Notes under the pieces: generated by a model
Database searches by the model: none
Told to the model about the DNA's origin: nothing
Seen by the model: only the letters and a program-made list of their open reading frames with translations
In this document: in pieces, positions 50,024-59,906 of the stretch
How the letters are laid out: the number at the start of each line of letters is the position of its first letter
How positions within the stretch are numbered: the stretch's first letter is position 1
Translations under genes and position numbers: made by a program
NCBI GenBank assembly: GCA_026005075.1
Contig: BPKJ01000001.1
Location: forward strand, 186,001 to 250,000
Reading direction: 5' to 3'
DNA from: Lysobacteraceae bacterium
Lineage (GTDB): Bacteria > Pseudomonadota > Gammaproteobacteria > Xanthomonadales > Xanthomonadaceae
DNA: 64,000 nucleotides

Positions 50024-51099
50024 ATGGACACGGCCCTGCTGCTCGCTGCGCTGCTGCTGGCCTTCGCCAACGGCGCCAACGACAACTTCAAGGGCTTTGC
50101 CACGGTCTGGGGCTCGGCGACCCTCGGCTACCGGAAGGCGCTGTGGCTGGCCAGCCTGGCGACCCTCGCCGGATGCCTTGCCTCCTGGCTGCTGGCGGGC
50201 GAGCTGGTCCAGCACTTCCAGGGCAAGGGGCTGGTCGCGGACGAGGCCACGCGCAGCCCCTCCTTCGCCGCCGCCGTGGCCCTCGGCAGCGCGACCACGG
50301 TGCTGCTTGCCGCGCGGCTCGGCTTGCCGGTCTCGACCACCCACGCGCTGGTCGGTGCCCTGCTCGGCGCTGGCGCCGCGCAGGCCGGGGGCGTGCATCC
50401 AGGAAGGCTGCTGGACACCTTCCTGCTGCCACTGCTGATCAGCCCTCTGCTGGCGGCGCTGCTCGGCCGGGCGGCCTCGCGCCTTGCGCGCCGCCATCCG
50501 CTCGGGCGCGACTGCGTCTGCCTGGATCTGGAACCGGCGGCGGTCGCCGCGCCGGCCGCGGTGCCAAGCCTGTCCGGCATGCGTGCCGTGGTGGTGATCG
50601 ACGAGGCCGAGGCCTGCGCGCGGGCGCAGCGACCCCTGCGTCTTGCCCTGGGCCACCATCTCGACCGCCTGCACATCGCATCGGCGACGGCGATCTGCCT
50701 TGCCCGCGGCGTCAACGACACGCCCAAGCTCGCCGCCCTGCTGCTGACGGTTCCGGTAACGAGCGAGCCCCGGCTGGCCGTGGCCTGCATCGCCGCGGCG
50801 ATGCTGCTGGGGGGCGTGGTGTTCGCGCAGCGGTGGCGCGCACGATGAGCCACGGGATCAGCGGCCTGGATCGCGAATCCGGCATCGCCGCCAACCTGGT
50901 CACCGCCTCGCTGGTGCTGGTCGCCAGCAAGCTCGGGCTTCCGGTGTCGACGACCCACGTCGCGGTCGGCGCGATCGGCGGCGTGGGCGCGGATACGGGC
51001 CGGCTCGATCGCAGGGCCCTCGGCACGATCCTGCTGTCCTGGCTGCTGACCCTGCCGGCCGCGGCCACGCTCGCCTGGAGCCTCGCCAGGATCGGCTGA
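50024..51099 (+). CDS. PiT-family inorganic phosphate transporter, 1-base deletion near 50833
   Basis: About 358 residues once a base is restored. The two inverted PiT halves are present. The first has LLLAFANGANDNFKGFATVW and GLPVSTTHALVGALLGAG. The second has RGVNDTPKLAALLL and, after the frame break, MSHGISGLDRESGIAANLVT and GLPVSTTHVAVGAIGGVGAD. Homologues read QRVARTMSH at the break; here CGGTGG in place of CGGGTGG changes the frame and brings a stop. Imports phosphate with cations. Behind the arsenosugar operon, it might also handle arsenate or lower its entry; inferred. Confidence 0.87.
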
Positions 51100-51155
51100 T
51101 CCCCCCTGCCCCGGGTCGCGGCGCGGCGGACCGGGCGCACCGCGGGGTGGCCGGT

Positions 51156-53003
51156 CTAGGCTTGCTGCAGGGCGGCGAGGAGCGCCTTGCGCAGGCCGCC
51201 TTCGCGCACCACCCGCCTCGCCACCGCCGCATCCCATACGTCCTGCGTCGCCAGCACGGTGCAGCGTTGCCGTGCACGGGTGATGCCGGTGAAGACCAGT
51301 TCCCGGCTGAGCAGGCGCTCGGCCTCGGGGGGCAGCAGCAGCAGCACCTCGTCGAACTCCGAGCCCTGGGTCTTGTGGACGGTCATGGCGAACACCGTTT
51401 CCACCTCCGGCAGGCGATGGATGGGGAAGGAGCGGTAGGGCATCCCGGGCCCGGCCTCGAACAGGGCCATGTTCTGCCCGTTCTCCTCCCAGACCAGACC
51501 CACGTCGCCGTTGAACAGCCCCACACCATAGTGGTTGCGGGTGACCATGATCGGCCGCCCGCGGTACCAGGACCCGGCTGCACTGCCGGCGCCCAGGTTC
51601 AGGTACTGCTCGATCCGCCGGTTGAGCTGCTCGACGCCCAGCGGGCCCTGCCGCAGCGGCGTGAGCACACGAAACGCCGCCAGCACCCGGAAGGCCTCCT
51701 CCGGCGAGCGGGCCTGCAGCAGGCGGTGCCAGTGCGGTGCGCCGGTTTCGAGCAGCAGGGCCTCGTCCCAGTCCGGTCGCCAGACCAGGTCGCGTGGCTC
51801 TGCCTGGGCCAACGCGAGAAGGCTCTTCGCCGTGTCCAGATCGTCGTCCTGCAGGGCCTTGGCCATGCGGCCGATGTCGCTGCCGGGCGCGAAGCGGTGG
51901 CTGTGCCGCAGCGCGGCATGCCACGGTGCGTGGACGCGCACCTGCGCCTGCACCGGATGACCGCCGACCTCGGCGATCCAGCGCGCATCGTCCTCCGCGC
52001 AGGCCTCCTCCGCTTCGCCCACGAGCTCCGCGAGCAGCCCGCCCACCCCGACCGCCGGCAGCTGATCGGGATCGCCGAGCAGGACCACGCGCGTCGGCCC
52101 CGCCAGGGCGCGGAACAGCGCGGTCATCAGCGGCAGGTCCATCATCGAGACCTCGTCCACGACCAGCACGTCGAGGTCCAGCGGCTTGTCCGTGCCGTGC
52201 ACGAAGCCGTCCCCGCCTCCGCGCACGCCCAGCAGCCGGTGCACGGTGGTGGCATGGTCCGGAATGGGCTCCAGCCACGCCGCATCCACGCCCTGCTCGC
52301 GCAGCCACCGCTTCTGCGCCGCGACGGATTCGGTCAGTCGCTGGGCAGCCTTGCCGGTGGGGGCCGCGAGCGCGATGGTCAGTGTCCGCGGCGAGAGCGC
52401 GACCAGCGCAGCCAGCAGACGGGTGGCCGTGGTGGTCTTGCCGGTACCGGGCCCACCGGTGAGCACCGCCAGCGGATGACGCAAGGCGTGGGCGACCGCG
52501 ATCCTCTGCCCCTCGACGCCCTCCGCCGCCGTCGCGGGGAACAGGCGTGCGAGCACGGCTCTTGCCGCCTCCGCATCCGCGAGCTCGAGCGGCTGACGGT
52601 GCCTTGCCACCATGCGGCGGGCGAGTTCCTGCTCCAGCCCCCACATGCGCCGGGTGTAGAGCCGCGGCGGATCGTAACGCAGCGGCGCCGGGTCCTCGGG
52701 GTACCGCAGCTTCAGCCCGGAGAGCAGCGCATCCAGCCGCTGGGCGTCGGGGAATCGGTAGCCCTCGCGGGGCGGTTGCGCCTCGGCCTCGCTCCAGCGC
52801 GTGCTGCCGGCCAGAGTCCCGACATGCAGGCAGACATGCCCCTCGGCCTGGGCCTCGAGCAGGGCCATGGCAACATGGACCAGCAGCCTTCGCTCGGCAT
52901 CGTCGAGCGCATACAGAGCGGCCAGTTCGCTGGCCGCCGCCCACGTCCCGTATTCGATCCCGCCAGGCCGCCGGACCGCCTGCTGTCCGTTGAGCCCGCT
53001 CAT
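51156..53003 (-). CDS. recD: Exodeoxyribonuclease V alpha subunit RecD
   Basis: 615 residues, superfamily 1B 5'-3' helicase of RecBCD. The start ATG at 53003 overlaps the recB stop as ATGA. The N-terminal domain binds RecC. Walker A is VLTGGPGTGKTTTATRLLAA. IALAAPTGKAAQRLTESVAA, LDVLVVDEVSMMDLPLMTAL, VVLLGDPDQLPAVGVGGLLA, VTRNHYGVGLFNGDVG and AMTVHKTQGSEFDEVLLLLP cover the helicase motifs. All appear intact and the length is normal. Confidence 0.96.
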   Translation of the reverse strand: MSGLNGQQAVRRPGGIEYGTWAAASELAALYALDDAERRLLVHVAMALLEAQAEGHVCLHVGTLAGSTRWSEAEAQPPREGYRFPDAQRLDALLSGLKLRYPEDPAPLRYDPPRLYTRRMWGLEQELARRMVARHRQPLELADAEAARAVLARLFPATAAEGVEGQRIAVAHALRHPLAVLTGGPGTGKTTTATRLLAALVALSPRTLTIALAAPTGKAAQRLTESVAAQKRWLREQGVDAAWLEPIPDHATTVHRLLGVRGGGDGFVHGTDKPLDLDVLVVDEVSMMDLPLMTALFRALAGPTRVVLLGDPDQLPAVGVGGLLAELVGEAEEACAEDDARWIAEVGGHPVQAQVRVHAPWHAALRHSHRFAPGSDIGRMAKALQDDDLDTAKSLLALAQAEPRDLVWRPDWDEALLLETGAPHWHRLLQARSPEEAFRVLAAFRVLTPLRQGPLGVEQLNRRIEQYLNLGAGSAAGSWYRGRPIMVTRNHYGVGLFNGDVGLVWEENGQNMALFEAGPGMPYRSFPIHRLPEVETVFAMTVHKTQGSEFDEVLLLLPPEAERLLSRELVFTGITRARQRCTVLATQDVWDAAVARRVVREGGLRKALLAALQQA

Positions 53004-56000
53004 GCCGCGCCCCCGGCTTCGAACATCCGGTCCCATTCCTCCACGGTCCCGGCGGGCACCGGATGCACGGCCACGCCCGTCCCCGCCTCCGGAGCCATCC
53101 CGCGCAGGTAGAGGAAGACCATCCCGCCGAGGTGCCGGTCCGGGTCGTAGCCAGGCAGCCGCCTGCGCAGCAGCCGGTGCAGGGCGAGCGTGTAGATCAG
53201 CCCCTGCAGGTCGTACAGATGCTGGGTCATGCTCTGCGTGATGGCCTCGGCCGAGTAGTCCTCAAGACGCGCACCCAGCCAGGTCGACTTGTAGTCGGCC
53301 ACCCAGTAGCGCTCGCCCACCTGGAAGACGAGGTCGATGAAGCCCCGCATCATGCCGTCGAGCCTGCGTCGTGGCAGCTGCACCGCCCCGCCACCGCGCC
53401 AGAGGCCGAGCGCCGCCTCGATCCGCGAGGTCGCGGCGCGGGCCGGGAAGTAGAACTCGACCTCGCGCAGGCAGCGGTCCGGCGCAAGCTCGCGCAGGCG
53501 GACCGCAGCGCCCGGCAAGGGCAGGGGCGTGTCCAGCACCTCGTCCATCCACGCAGCCAGCGCCTCCCGGTCCCGGCCATCCAGCCCGGCGCCCAGGCCC
53601 CGGCTCGCCATCAGCGCGCCCCAGGCCGGCTGCGCGAAGTTGGCATGCTCGAGCAGGGCATGCAGCAGGTCACCGGTCGCCGCCCCCCTCGGCATCCGGA
53701 AGCGCAGGGGAAGCGCTGCCGCCCCCTGCGCGAGGCCGGGCTCGTCGTCGTCGCGTTCGGGCCGGGCCTGCTCGCCGGGCTCGGGCAGGTCCCGCACCAA
53801 CGCGGAGAAGGAAAACGTGCCGCCGCTGGCCTGGATGCTCCCGGTGAAGGGCCTCGCGGCGAGCCCCTCAGGGTCTGCAGGACTTAGGTCCGCGTCGAGG
53901 TGGGCGGTTTTCCCGGGGCCGTGCAAGGCCGCGGCCTCGTCCGGGCCGAGCACGCGAAGGCTCCCCTTGGTGGCGGCCGGCAGGGCCTCCAGCTGCGCAG
54001 GGGCGTTCTCTCCGCCCAGGGCCGCGGCCAGGACCGCAGCGCTGGACGTGTCGCCAAGCCAAGGCAGGTAGCAGCGGTAGATGGAACGGGTCAGGGCCAC
54101 GTAGAAAAGCCGCATGGCCTCCTCGCTGGCTTCCTGTTTTTCCCGCTCCTTGACCTCCTCGTCCTCGGCCAGCCCGAGCTCGAGACCGTTCGCGCCCGGA
54201 ACGCGCACGACCCTGTCCGTTCTCAGGTACTCCCTGCCATCGACGAAGGGCAGGAACACCACCGGATACTCGAGACCCTTGGCCGCGTGCATGGTCAGCA
54301 CGGAAATCACCGTGTCGTCGCGCTCAAGACGCAGCTCGGCGCCCTCGGCCTCCTCACCCGGGTCGGCGATCGCGGCTTCCAGCCAGGCGAGCTGGTCCTC
54401 GGGGGCCGGGTGCCGCAAGGCCGTGCGCTGCATCAGCTCGGCGAGGTGGAACAGGTTGGTGACGCTGCGGTGGGTGGTGTCCTGGCTCAGCCGATGGTGG
54501 GCAAAGAACGCCTCGTGCAGCATGACCAGCACCGCGCCCCGCTGCCAGCGCTCCCGCCAGTGCGCAAAGCGGTCCTGCCATCTCTGCCAGTCCTTCGCAT
54601 CCTCCTTGAGGGCGAGGATCCCGGCCGGGTCCAGGCCGATCCATGGGGTGGCGAGCGCGGTCAGGAAGTCCGCCTCCTGCTCGAGGCGCAGCACGCCACG
54701 CAGGAAGAGGCGCAGCTGCATGGCCTGCGGGGTGGCGAAGACGCTCTTGCGCGACCTGGCCGGGGCCGCGGTGAGCCCCTCCTCGCGCAAGGCCTGCATC
54801 ACCCATTCCACCTGCGCATGGCTGCGCACCAGGAAGGCGATGTCCTTGCCGGACAGGGGCCGCCTCGTCCCACCGACCTCGATGCTCACGCTCTCCAGCA
54901 GGCGACGCGCCTCGCGCGCGCACCAGGCGCTGGCACGCGCCCTTTGCTCCGCCACCGGCAGACTGTTCTTGCCTTCGGCAACGGGCAGCACCGGCACCAC
55001 CGCGGCGGCATCGGCCAGCTTCCCGTCCGCGAGCCGCCCCAGTTGTGCTTCGGGCTTGCAGGCATCGACCCTGTGGTAGCGGATCCGGACCTGGCCGAAC
55101 ACGTCCTCGCGGGCACCGAAGATCGCGTTGCAGGCCTCGACCATCCTGGCCGTGGAGCGCCAGTTGCCGCGCAGCGTCCACGCGTGGTCGGCGCATTCGC
55201 GCGCGCGCAGGTAGGTGTGCACATCGCCGCCGCGAAAGCGATAGATGGCCTGCTTGGGATCACCGATCATGAACAGCGCATTGCGACGGTCCTGCTTCGC
55301 GAGGGTGTGGAAGATCTCGAACTGCGCGGGGTCGGTGTCCTGGAACTCGTCCACCAGCATCACCGGGTAGCGGCGAGCGAGCGAGCCTCTCAGGGCAGGA
55401 TCGGCCCGGTCGCCGACCAGCGCCGCGTGCACGCGCTGGATCATGGCGCTGAAATCGATCACGTTCCGTTGCCGGCGAAGCGCGTCCACGCGGTCCCGTA
55501 TCCAGGCCGCGCAGTCGGCAAGCGGCAGGCGTTCGGCCTTCGCCACCAAGGCTTTGAGCTCGGCCAGCGGCGTCCCGGCCGCGTACAGTGCACCATAGGT
55601 TTTGCTGTTTCCGGGCTTGGGCCAGCGGTCGGGCTCATGCAGGCGCCGCAGGACACCTTGCAGGCCCTGCGCATCGCCCTGTGCGTAGTAGCGCTCGATC
55701 CAAGCTTCGAGACGATCCGCGAAGACCTTGAAGCGCTCTCCGGTGGGGGATAGCCCCCCCTTCCTTTTGTTCTTTTTCTCGTCGTCGTCCAGGGCTTGGC
55801 GCAAGGCCGCGAGCGCCCGGCGCGGCAAGGCCGGGTCCGCGCTGGCGGGCCTGCCATCGGCCCCATCGGCCATGGCGCCCCTCACCGCCCCGTGGTGTTC
55901 CACCGCCTTGCGGCCAAGATCGCGGGCGCATCGCTCGGGCGTCTTCCAGCGCGCGTGAAGGAAGGCGTGCAGCGGCGGCTCCACGGCCGCACGCCGGTAC

Positions 56001-56479
56001 AGATCGCGCACCGCCTCGAGCACGAGGCTGTCGCCGTCGGTGAGGACCTCCTGATCGAAAGGCTCACCGCCGTGGAAGGCCTGTTCCCGCAGCACCCTCG
56101 CACAGAAGCCGTGGATGGTGTGGATCTCGGCCAGATCCATGTCCTGCGCGGCGCAGGCCAGCAGCACGCGGGCCTGATCGGCATCGGGCCGCTCGAACAG
56201 CGCCTCCTCGAACGCGTCGGCAGGCTGTCCTGCCTGCCACCTGCGCTCGAGCTCGCCGAGGTAGCGACCGATGCGGCCACGCAGCTCGTCGGTGGCGGCC
56301 TCGGTGAAGGTCACCACCAGGATGCGCCGCACATCCAGCTTGCGCTCCAGCAGGGCGCGCACGAACAGGCGCGTGATGTTGTAGGTCTTGCCGGTCCCGG
56401 CCGAGGCCTCGATGAGATGCATGCCCTCGAGCGGCACGGCGACGACGTCCAGTTCCTCCATGCGCAGGCCCTCGCTCAC
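53000..56479 (-). CDS. recB: Exodeoxyribonuclease V beta subunit RecB
   Basis: 1159 residues from GTG 56479, whose first bases overlap the proper recC stop (GTGA). Superfamily 1A 3'-5' helicase plus nuclease. Walker A: MHLIEASAGTGKTYNITRLF. VVTFTEAATDELRGRIGRYL, YPVMLVDEFQDTDPAQFEIF, FMIGDPKQAIYRFRGGDVHT, VLTMHAAKGLEYPVVFLPFV and AMRLFYVALTRSIYRCYLPW complete the helicase. The C-terminal nuclease has the RGFIDLVFQVGERYWVADYK motif with its catalytic Asp/Lys. Complete and normal length. Confidence 0.96.
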   Translation of the reverse strand: MSEGLRMEELDVVAVPLEGMHLIEASAGTGKTYNITRLFVRALLERKLDVRRILVVTFTEAATDELRGRIGRYLGELERRWQAGQPADAFEEALFERPDADQARVLLACAAQDMDLAEIHTIHGFCARVLREQAFHGGEPFDQEVLTDGDSLVLEAVRDLYRRAAVEPPLHAFLHARWKTPERCARDLGRKAVEHHGAVRGAMADGADGRPASADPALPRRALAALRQALDDDEKKNKRKGGLSPTGERFKVFADRLEAWIERYYAQGDAQGLQGVLRRLHEPDRWPKPGNSKTYGALYAAGTPLAELKALVAKAERLPLADCAAWIRDRVDALRRQRNVIDFSAMIQRVHAALVGDRADPALRGSLARRYPVMLVDEFQDTDPAQFEIFHTLAKQDRRNALFMIGDPKQAIYRFRGGDVHTYLRARECADHAWTLRGNWRSTARMVEACNAIFGAREDVFGQVRIRYHRVDACKPEAQLGRLADGKLADAAAVVPVLPVAEGKNSLPVAEQRARASAWCAREARRLLESVSIEVGGTRRPLSGKDIAFLVRSHAQVEWVMQALREEGLTAAPARSRKSVFATPQAMQLRLFLRGVLRLEQEADFLTALATPWIGLDPAGILALKEDAKDWQRWQDRFAHWRERWQRGAVLVMLHEAFFAHHRLSQDTTHRSVTNLFHLAELMQRTALRHPAPEDQLAWLEAAIADPGEEAEGAELRLERDDTVISVLTMHAAKGLEYPVVFLPFVDGREYLRTDRVVRVPGANGLELGLAEDEEVKEREKQEASEEAMRLFYVALTRSIYRCYLPWLGDTSSAAVLAAALGGENAPAQLEALPAATKGSLRVLGPDEAAALHGPGKTAHLDADLSPADPEGLAARPFTGSIQASGGTFSFSALVRDLPEPGEQARPERDDDEPGLAQGAAALPLRFRMPRGAATGDLLHALLEHANFAQPAWGALMASRGLGAGLDGRDREALAAWMDEVLDTPLPLPGAAVRLRELAPDRCLREVEFYFPARAATSRIEAALGLWRGGGAVQLPRRRLDGMMRGFIDLVFQVGERYWVADYKSTWLGARLEDYSAEAITQSMTQHLYDLQGLIYTLALHRLLRRRLPGYDPDRHLGGMVFLYLRGMAPEAGTGVAVHPVPAGTVEEWDRMFEAGGAA

Positions 56480-59400
56480 CCTGCTTCCCCGGCCAGCACG
56501 GACCGGAGCGTCTCCAGCATCGCCGTCCATGGATCCTGCCACCTCGGGGACTTCGGACCAGAACAGGGCATAGGGCAGGCGATGGGCGGGCGCGGGACGC
56601 TCGCCCCCTTGCGTTTCCGTCCACCACGCCTGCCACTTCCTGCGAACCCCGTCCAGGTCCATGCCCTTGCCGGCCTCCTCGCTGAACCAGGCATCCAGCG
56701 GCAGGGCCACCGGCGCGGACCAGAATGCGGCCAGCACTTGGAACAGGCGTTTCAGGCCCTCGCGCGCCCGTTGGACATCCGGGTAGAGATCCGGGCAGTC
56801 GTAGGTCGCCGGACTGCCCTGCGCGAGGACGCGGATGGGCGGTGGATCCTCGTTCGAGGCGCGCAGAACGCAGGCCAGCAGGTGCGCGTGAACCTTATGC
56901 CTGGGCCGCAGCTGCGATGGGCTGGCGAGGAAGATCTGCTTGCCACACTGCCAGTACCCGAGCAGCACCTTGTGCCCGATGCCGGGATCGACCTCCCGCT
57001 CGCACCACTGCGGCCCTTCCTCGCCCGCCGCCTCCCGCAGGCGCGAGGCCATCGCCTCGACAGGTTCGATGGCTTCATCGAGCTCCGCCTCCGGATGCGG
57101 GGCGGCGGGCAGACGCCCGCCCAGCAGCAGGGTCCGCTTGAGCACCGGGAGACGCTGCGGATCGGCCAGCGCCTCGCGCAGCCAACGGTCCCTGATCTTC
57201 CAGAGCTGAAGGCCGCTCAGCACGAAGGGCTCGGCCTCCGGATCCCGCTCCACCTCATCGAGCCTCAGACCCAGCACCTCGTGTGCAAACTGCCCCACCG
57301 GGTCGTCGAGGAGCTTGACGATGAATTCGAGGGAGAGGCGCTCGGGCAACTGCGGACGAGGCGGCTTCGTGATCGCCTGCTTTTCCTCGTCCTCGTCCGC
57401 AGCGGCGTCGGGCCTCGCGCCCGTGAGGTGACGGGCAAGTTCCAGCCAGCGGCGGTCGTACGAGTGCAGCGGGTCCCCCGGGGTGTAATGACGGAGGTCG
57501 AAGGGCTGCAAGGGCAGCTGCACGGGCTCCTCGATCCCCATCAGTTCCATCAGGGTCTTCACCGGCGAGGCAGGCTCGCAGGGGCTGTCATCGCGGATGG
57601 ACCGGCCCACATGGCTGATGTAGAGGCCGTCGCGAGCGGCGAGCACCGACTCGAGGAACAGCTGGAGGTCATCCTCCCTGCGCGAGCGGTCGCCCCAGCG
57701 CGGTGCCTCGGCCATCCTGTCGAAGGGAAGGGACGGTCGGTTGCGCGGGAAGGCGTCGGCCGACATGCCGAGCAGGCAGACGATGCGGAAGGGCACGCTG
57801 CGCAGCGGCACGAGGGAGCAGAAGCTCACCCTGCCGGACAGGTAGCCGCCCTGGACCTCGCGCTCGCCCAGCGACCGCCGCAGCGCGGCGCGAACCACCG
57901 GAAGCGGCAGCGGCGAGGTGAGCCCGGCGCCACGGACGGACTGCAGCCACTCACGAAGGCCGGTGCGGATCCGCTCCCAGCCGGCCCGGGTTTCGGGCGT
58001 CTCGGCATGGAGGTCCTGCATCGTGCCCAGCAGCAGGGCGGACCAGTCCTCGGCCGGGCGCTCCTGCTGCAGGACGACACGGGCTTCCTGCAGGCGGTCG
58101 ATGAACTGCATCAGCGATCCGGCAAGGCGCAAGGCCTCGGCATCGGCCAGGTTCGGGACGGTGGCCAGCCCTGCTCCTTCGAGCACCACCTCCGCATCGC
58201 CCATCACCGCGCCCAGCAGGAGACGCCGCACCCCCTGCCGCCAGGTGAATGCGTCCCCGGGCGGGAGCCCCTGCGCCTGCATGTGCTCGGCGTCCAGACC
58301 GCGGTAGATGGCGGCCGCATCGAGCCAGCCCTCGATGCGCTGCAAGGCCTCCTCGTCCCAGCCCCAGCGGCTGCGCACGCCAGGCAGCCGCATCCGATCC
58401 AGCACCCAGCTGCGGTCGAACCGTGCCGTGGGCAGGTCCAGGAGTTCCAGAAAGGCGCGGACCAGCGGGTCGGCATCGACGGCACGACGGTCGGCGAGCG
58501 AGGCCGGCAGGCGCTCGCGCCCGCCGGATCCGTCCAGATCGAAGACGGCCTCCACCACCGGTGCATAGCGCTCGATCTCGGGCGCCATCACCACCACGTC
58601 CCGCGGCCTCAGGCTCGGATCGGCCTCGAACCGTTCCAGCAGCCAGTCGTGCAGCGCCTGCACTTCGCGCAATGGGCTGTGGGCCGAGACGATGCGCAGG
58701 CTGCCATCCATCCGCCCGCGGCGCGCCAGTTCGGCATCGAGATCGAGCATCGAGCGCTGCAGGGCGACGAGCGCAACGTCCCCGCCCGGCTCCTCCTCCG
58801 GCAGCACCCAGTCCTGCTCGCCCTGCCCCGAATCCCGCTCGGCGAGGGCATCGAGCAGGATCTGCTGCTGCCGCCCGAGCCGCGCGAGCAGGGGATGCCC
58901 CTCGAGCAGGCCGAGGGTCTGCGCATCCGGCGGGCTCACCGGCTGGCCGAGGCGTGCCTGACGCGCCTGCTCGCGCAGCTGCCGGCGCCGAGCGCGCAGA
59001 TCCGCCCACCACTCCCGACTCGGCTGGAGCACGTACAGGTGCACGTCCCGCGACCTACCCAGGGCCTCCAGCAGTTCCATCCAGACCGGCGGCAGCATGG
59101 GCACGGCGAACATGCGCAACGGCTCCTCGTCGCGGTCCGACCGCCCGCCAGCCGCCCGCAGCGCCGCATGCAGCTGATCCGCGGGCGTCACCTGCCCCGC
59201 CGCGAGCCGCCGCCACAGGCAGGCCTGCCAGTCCTGCGCATCCTCGCCGGCCTGCCAGCCGCGCAGCATCTCGGGGCGGTAGAGGAGGTACTGCTCGAAC
59301 AGGTCCGCCACCTCCGCCGCGAGCTGGTAGGCACCGCCGGCTGCACCAGTGCGCTCGATGTAGCGCCGCGGCGCCTCGAACACCGGATCGGCCTCGCACA

Positions 59401-59707
59401 CCACCTCGAGCAGCTGTGCGTAGATCGACCAGGCCATCACCTCCCGCGTCCAGCGCGCACCATCTCCGGCATCGCCGCACAGACGCCGGACCTGCTGCCA
59501 CATGCAGCGGCTGACCAGCGGAAACGCGTGGTTCATGGCGATGCGGTCGCGTTCGGCGAGGAACAACGCCAGCCAGCGGCCCACGCCCGGGTGCGGCACG
59601 GCGACGGTGCAGGGCGCCAGCGGATGCGGCAAGGGCTGCCGCTGGAGGTGCTCGGCGAGCCGCGCGGCGAGGCATTCGAGGCGGTTGCTGCGATGGATGT
59701 GGAGCAT
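56476..59707 (-). CDS. recC: Exodeoxyribonuclease V gamma subunit RecC, 1-base insertion near 56547
   Basis: 1076 residues when one C of a C4 run is removed. It starts MLHIHRSNRLECLAARLAEH. The inactive helicase-like domains recognise Chi; PHPGVGRWLALFLAERDRIA, MAPEIERYAPVVEAVFDL and SLVPLRSVPFRIVCLLGMSA are RecC hallmarks. As given, the frame runs through into recB without a stop. The correct end is one frame over: after FWSEVP it reads RWQDPWTAMLETLRSVLAGE and stops in GTGA, overlapping the recB start. The Shine-Dalgarno of recC is weak. Confidence 0.92.
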
Positions 59708-59906
59708 GTCGGAAAGTCTGCACCGCCCCGGAAGCGCCCAGGCCCCGCTGGCCTGCGTCCGCGCGCAGGCCGCCGATCGTACGCCGTTTCGGCCAGCCCG
59801 CGCGAGCCCTCCTGCGCATGCACCCGCTCGCACGGCACGGCTCCGCTGCGCACCGCGCAAGGGTCGATGGCGGATCCCGATCGGCGCCGCGTGAGCCGCG
59901 CTGGGC

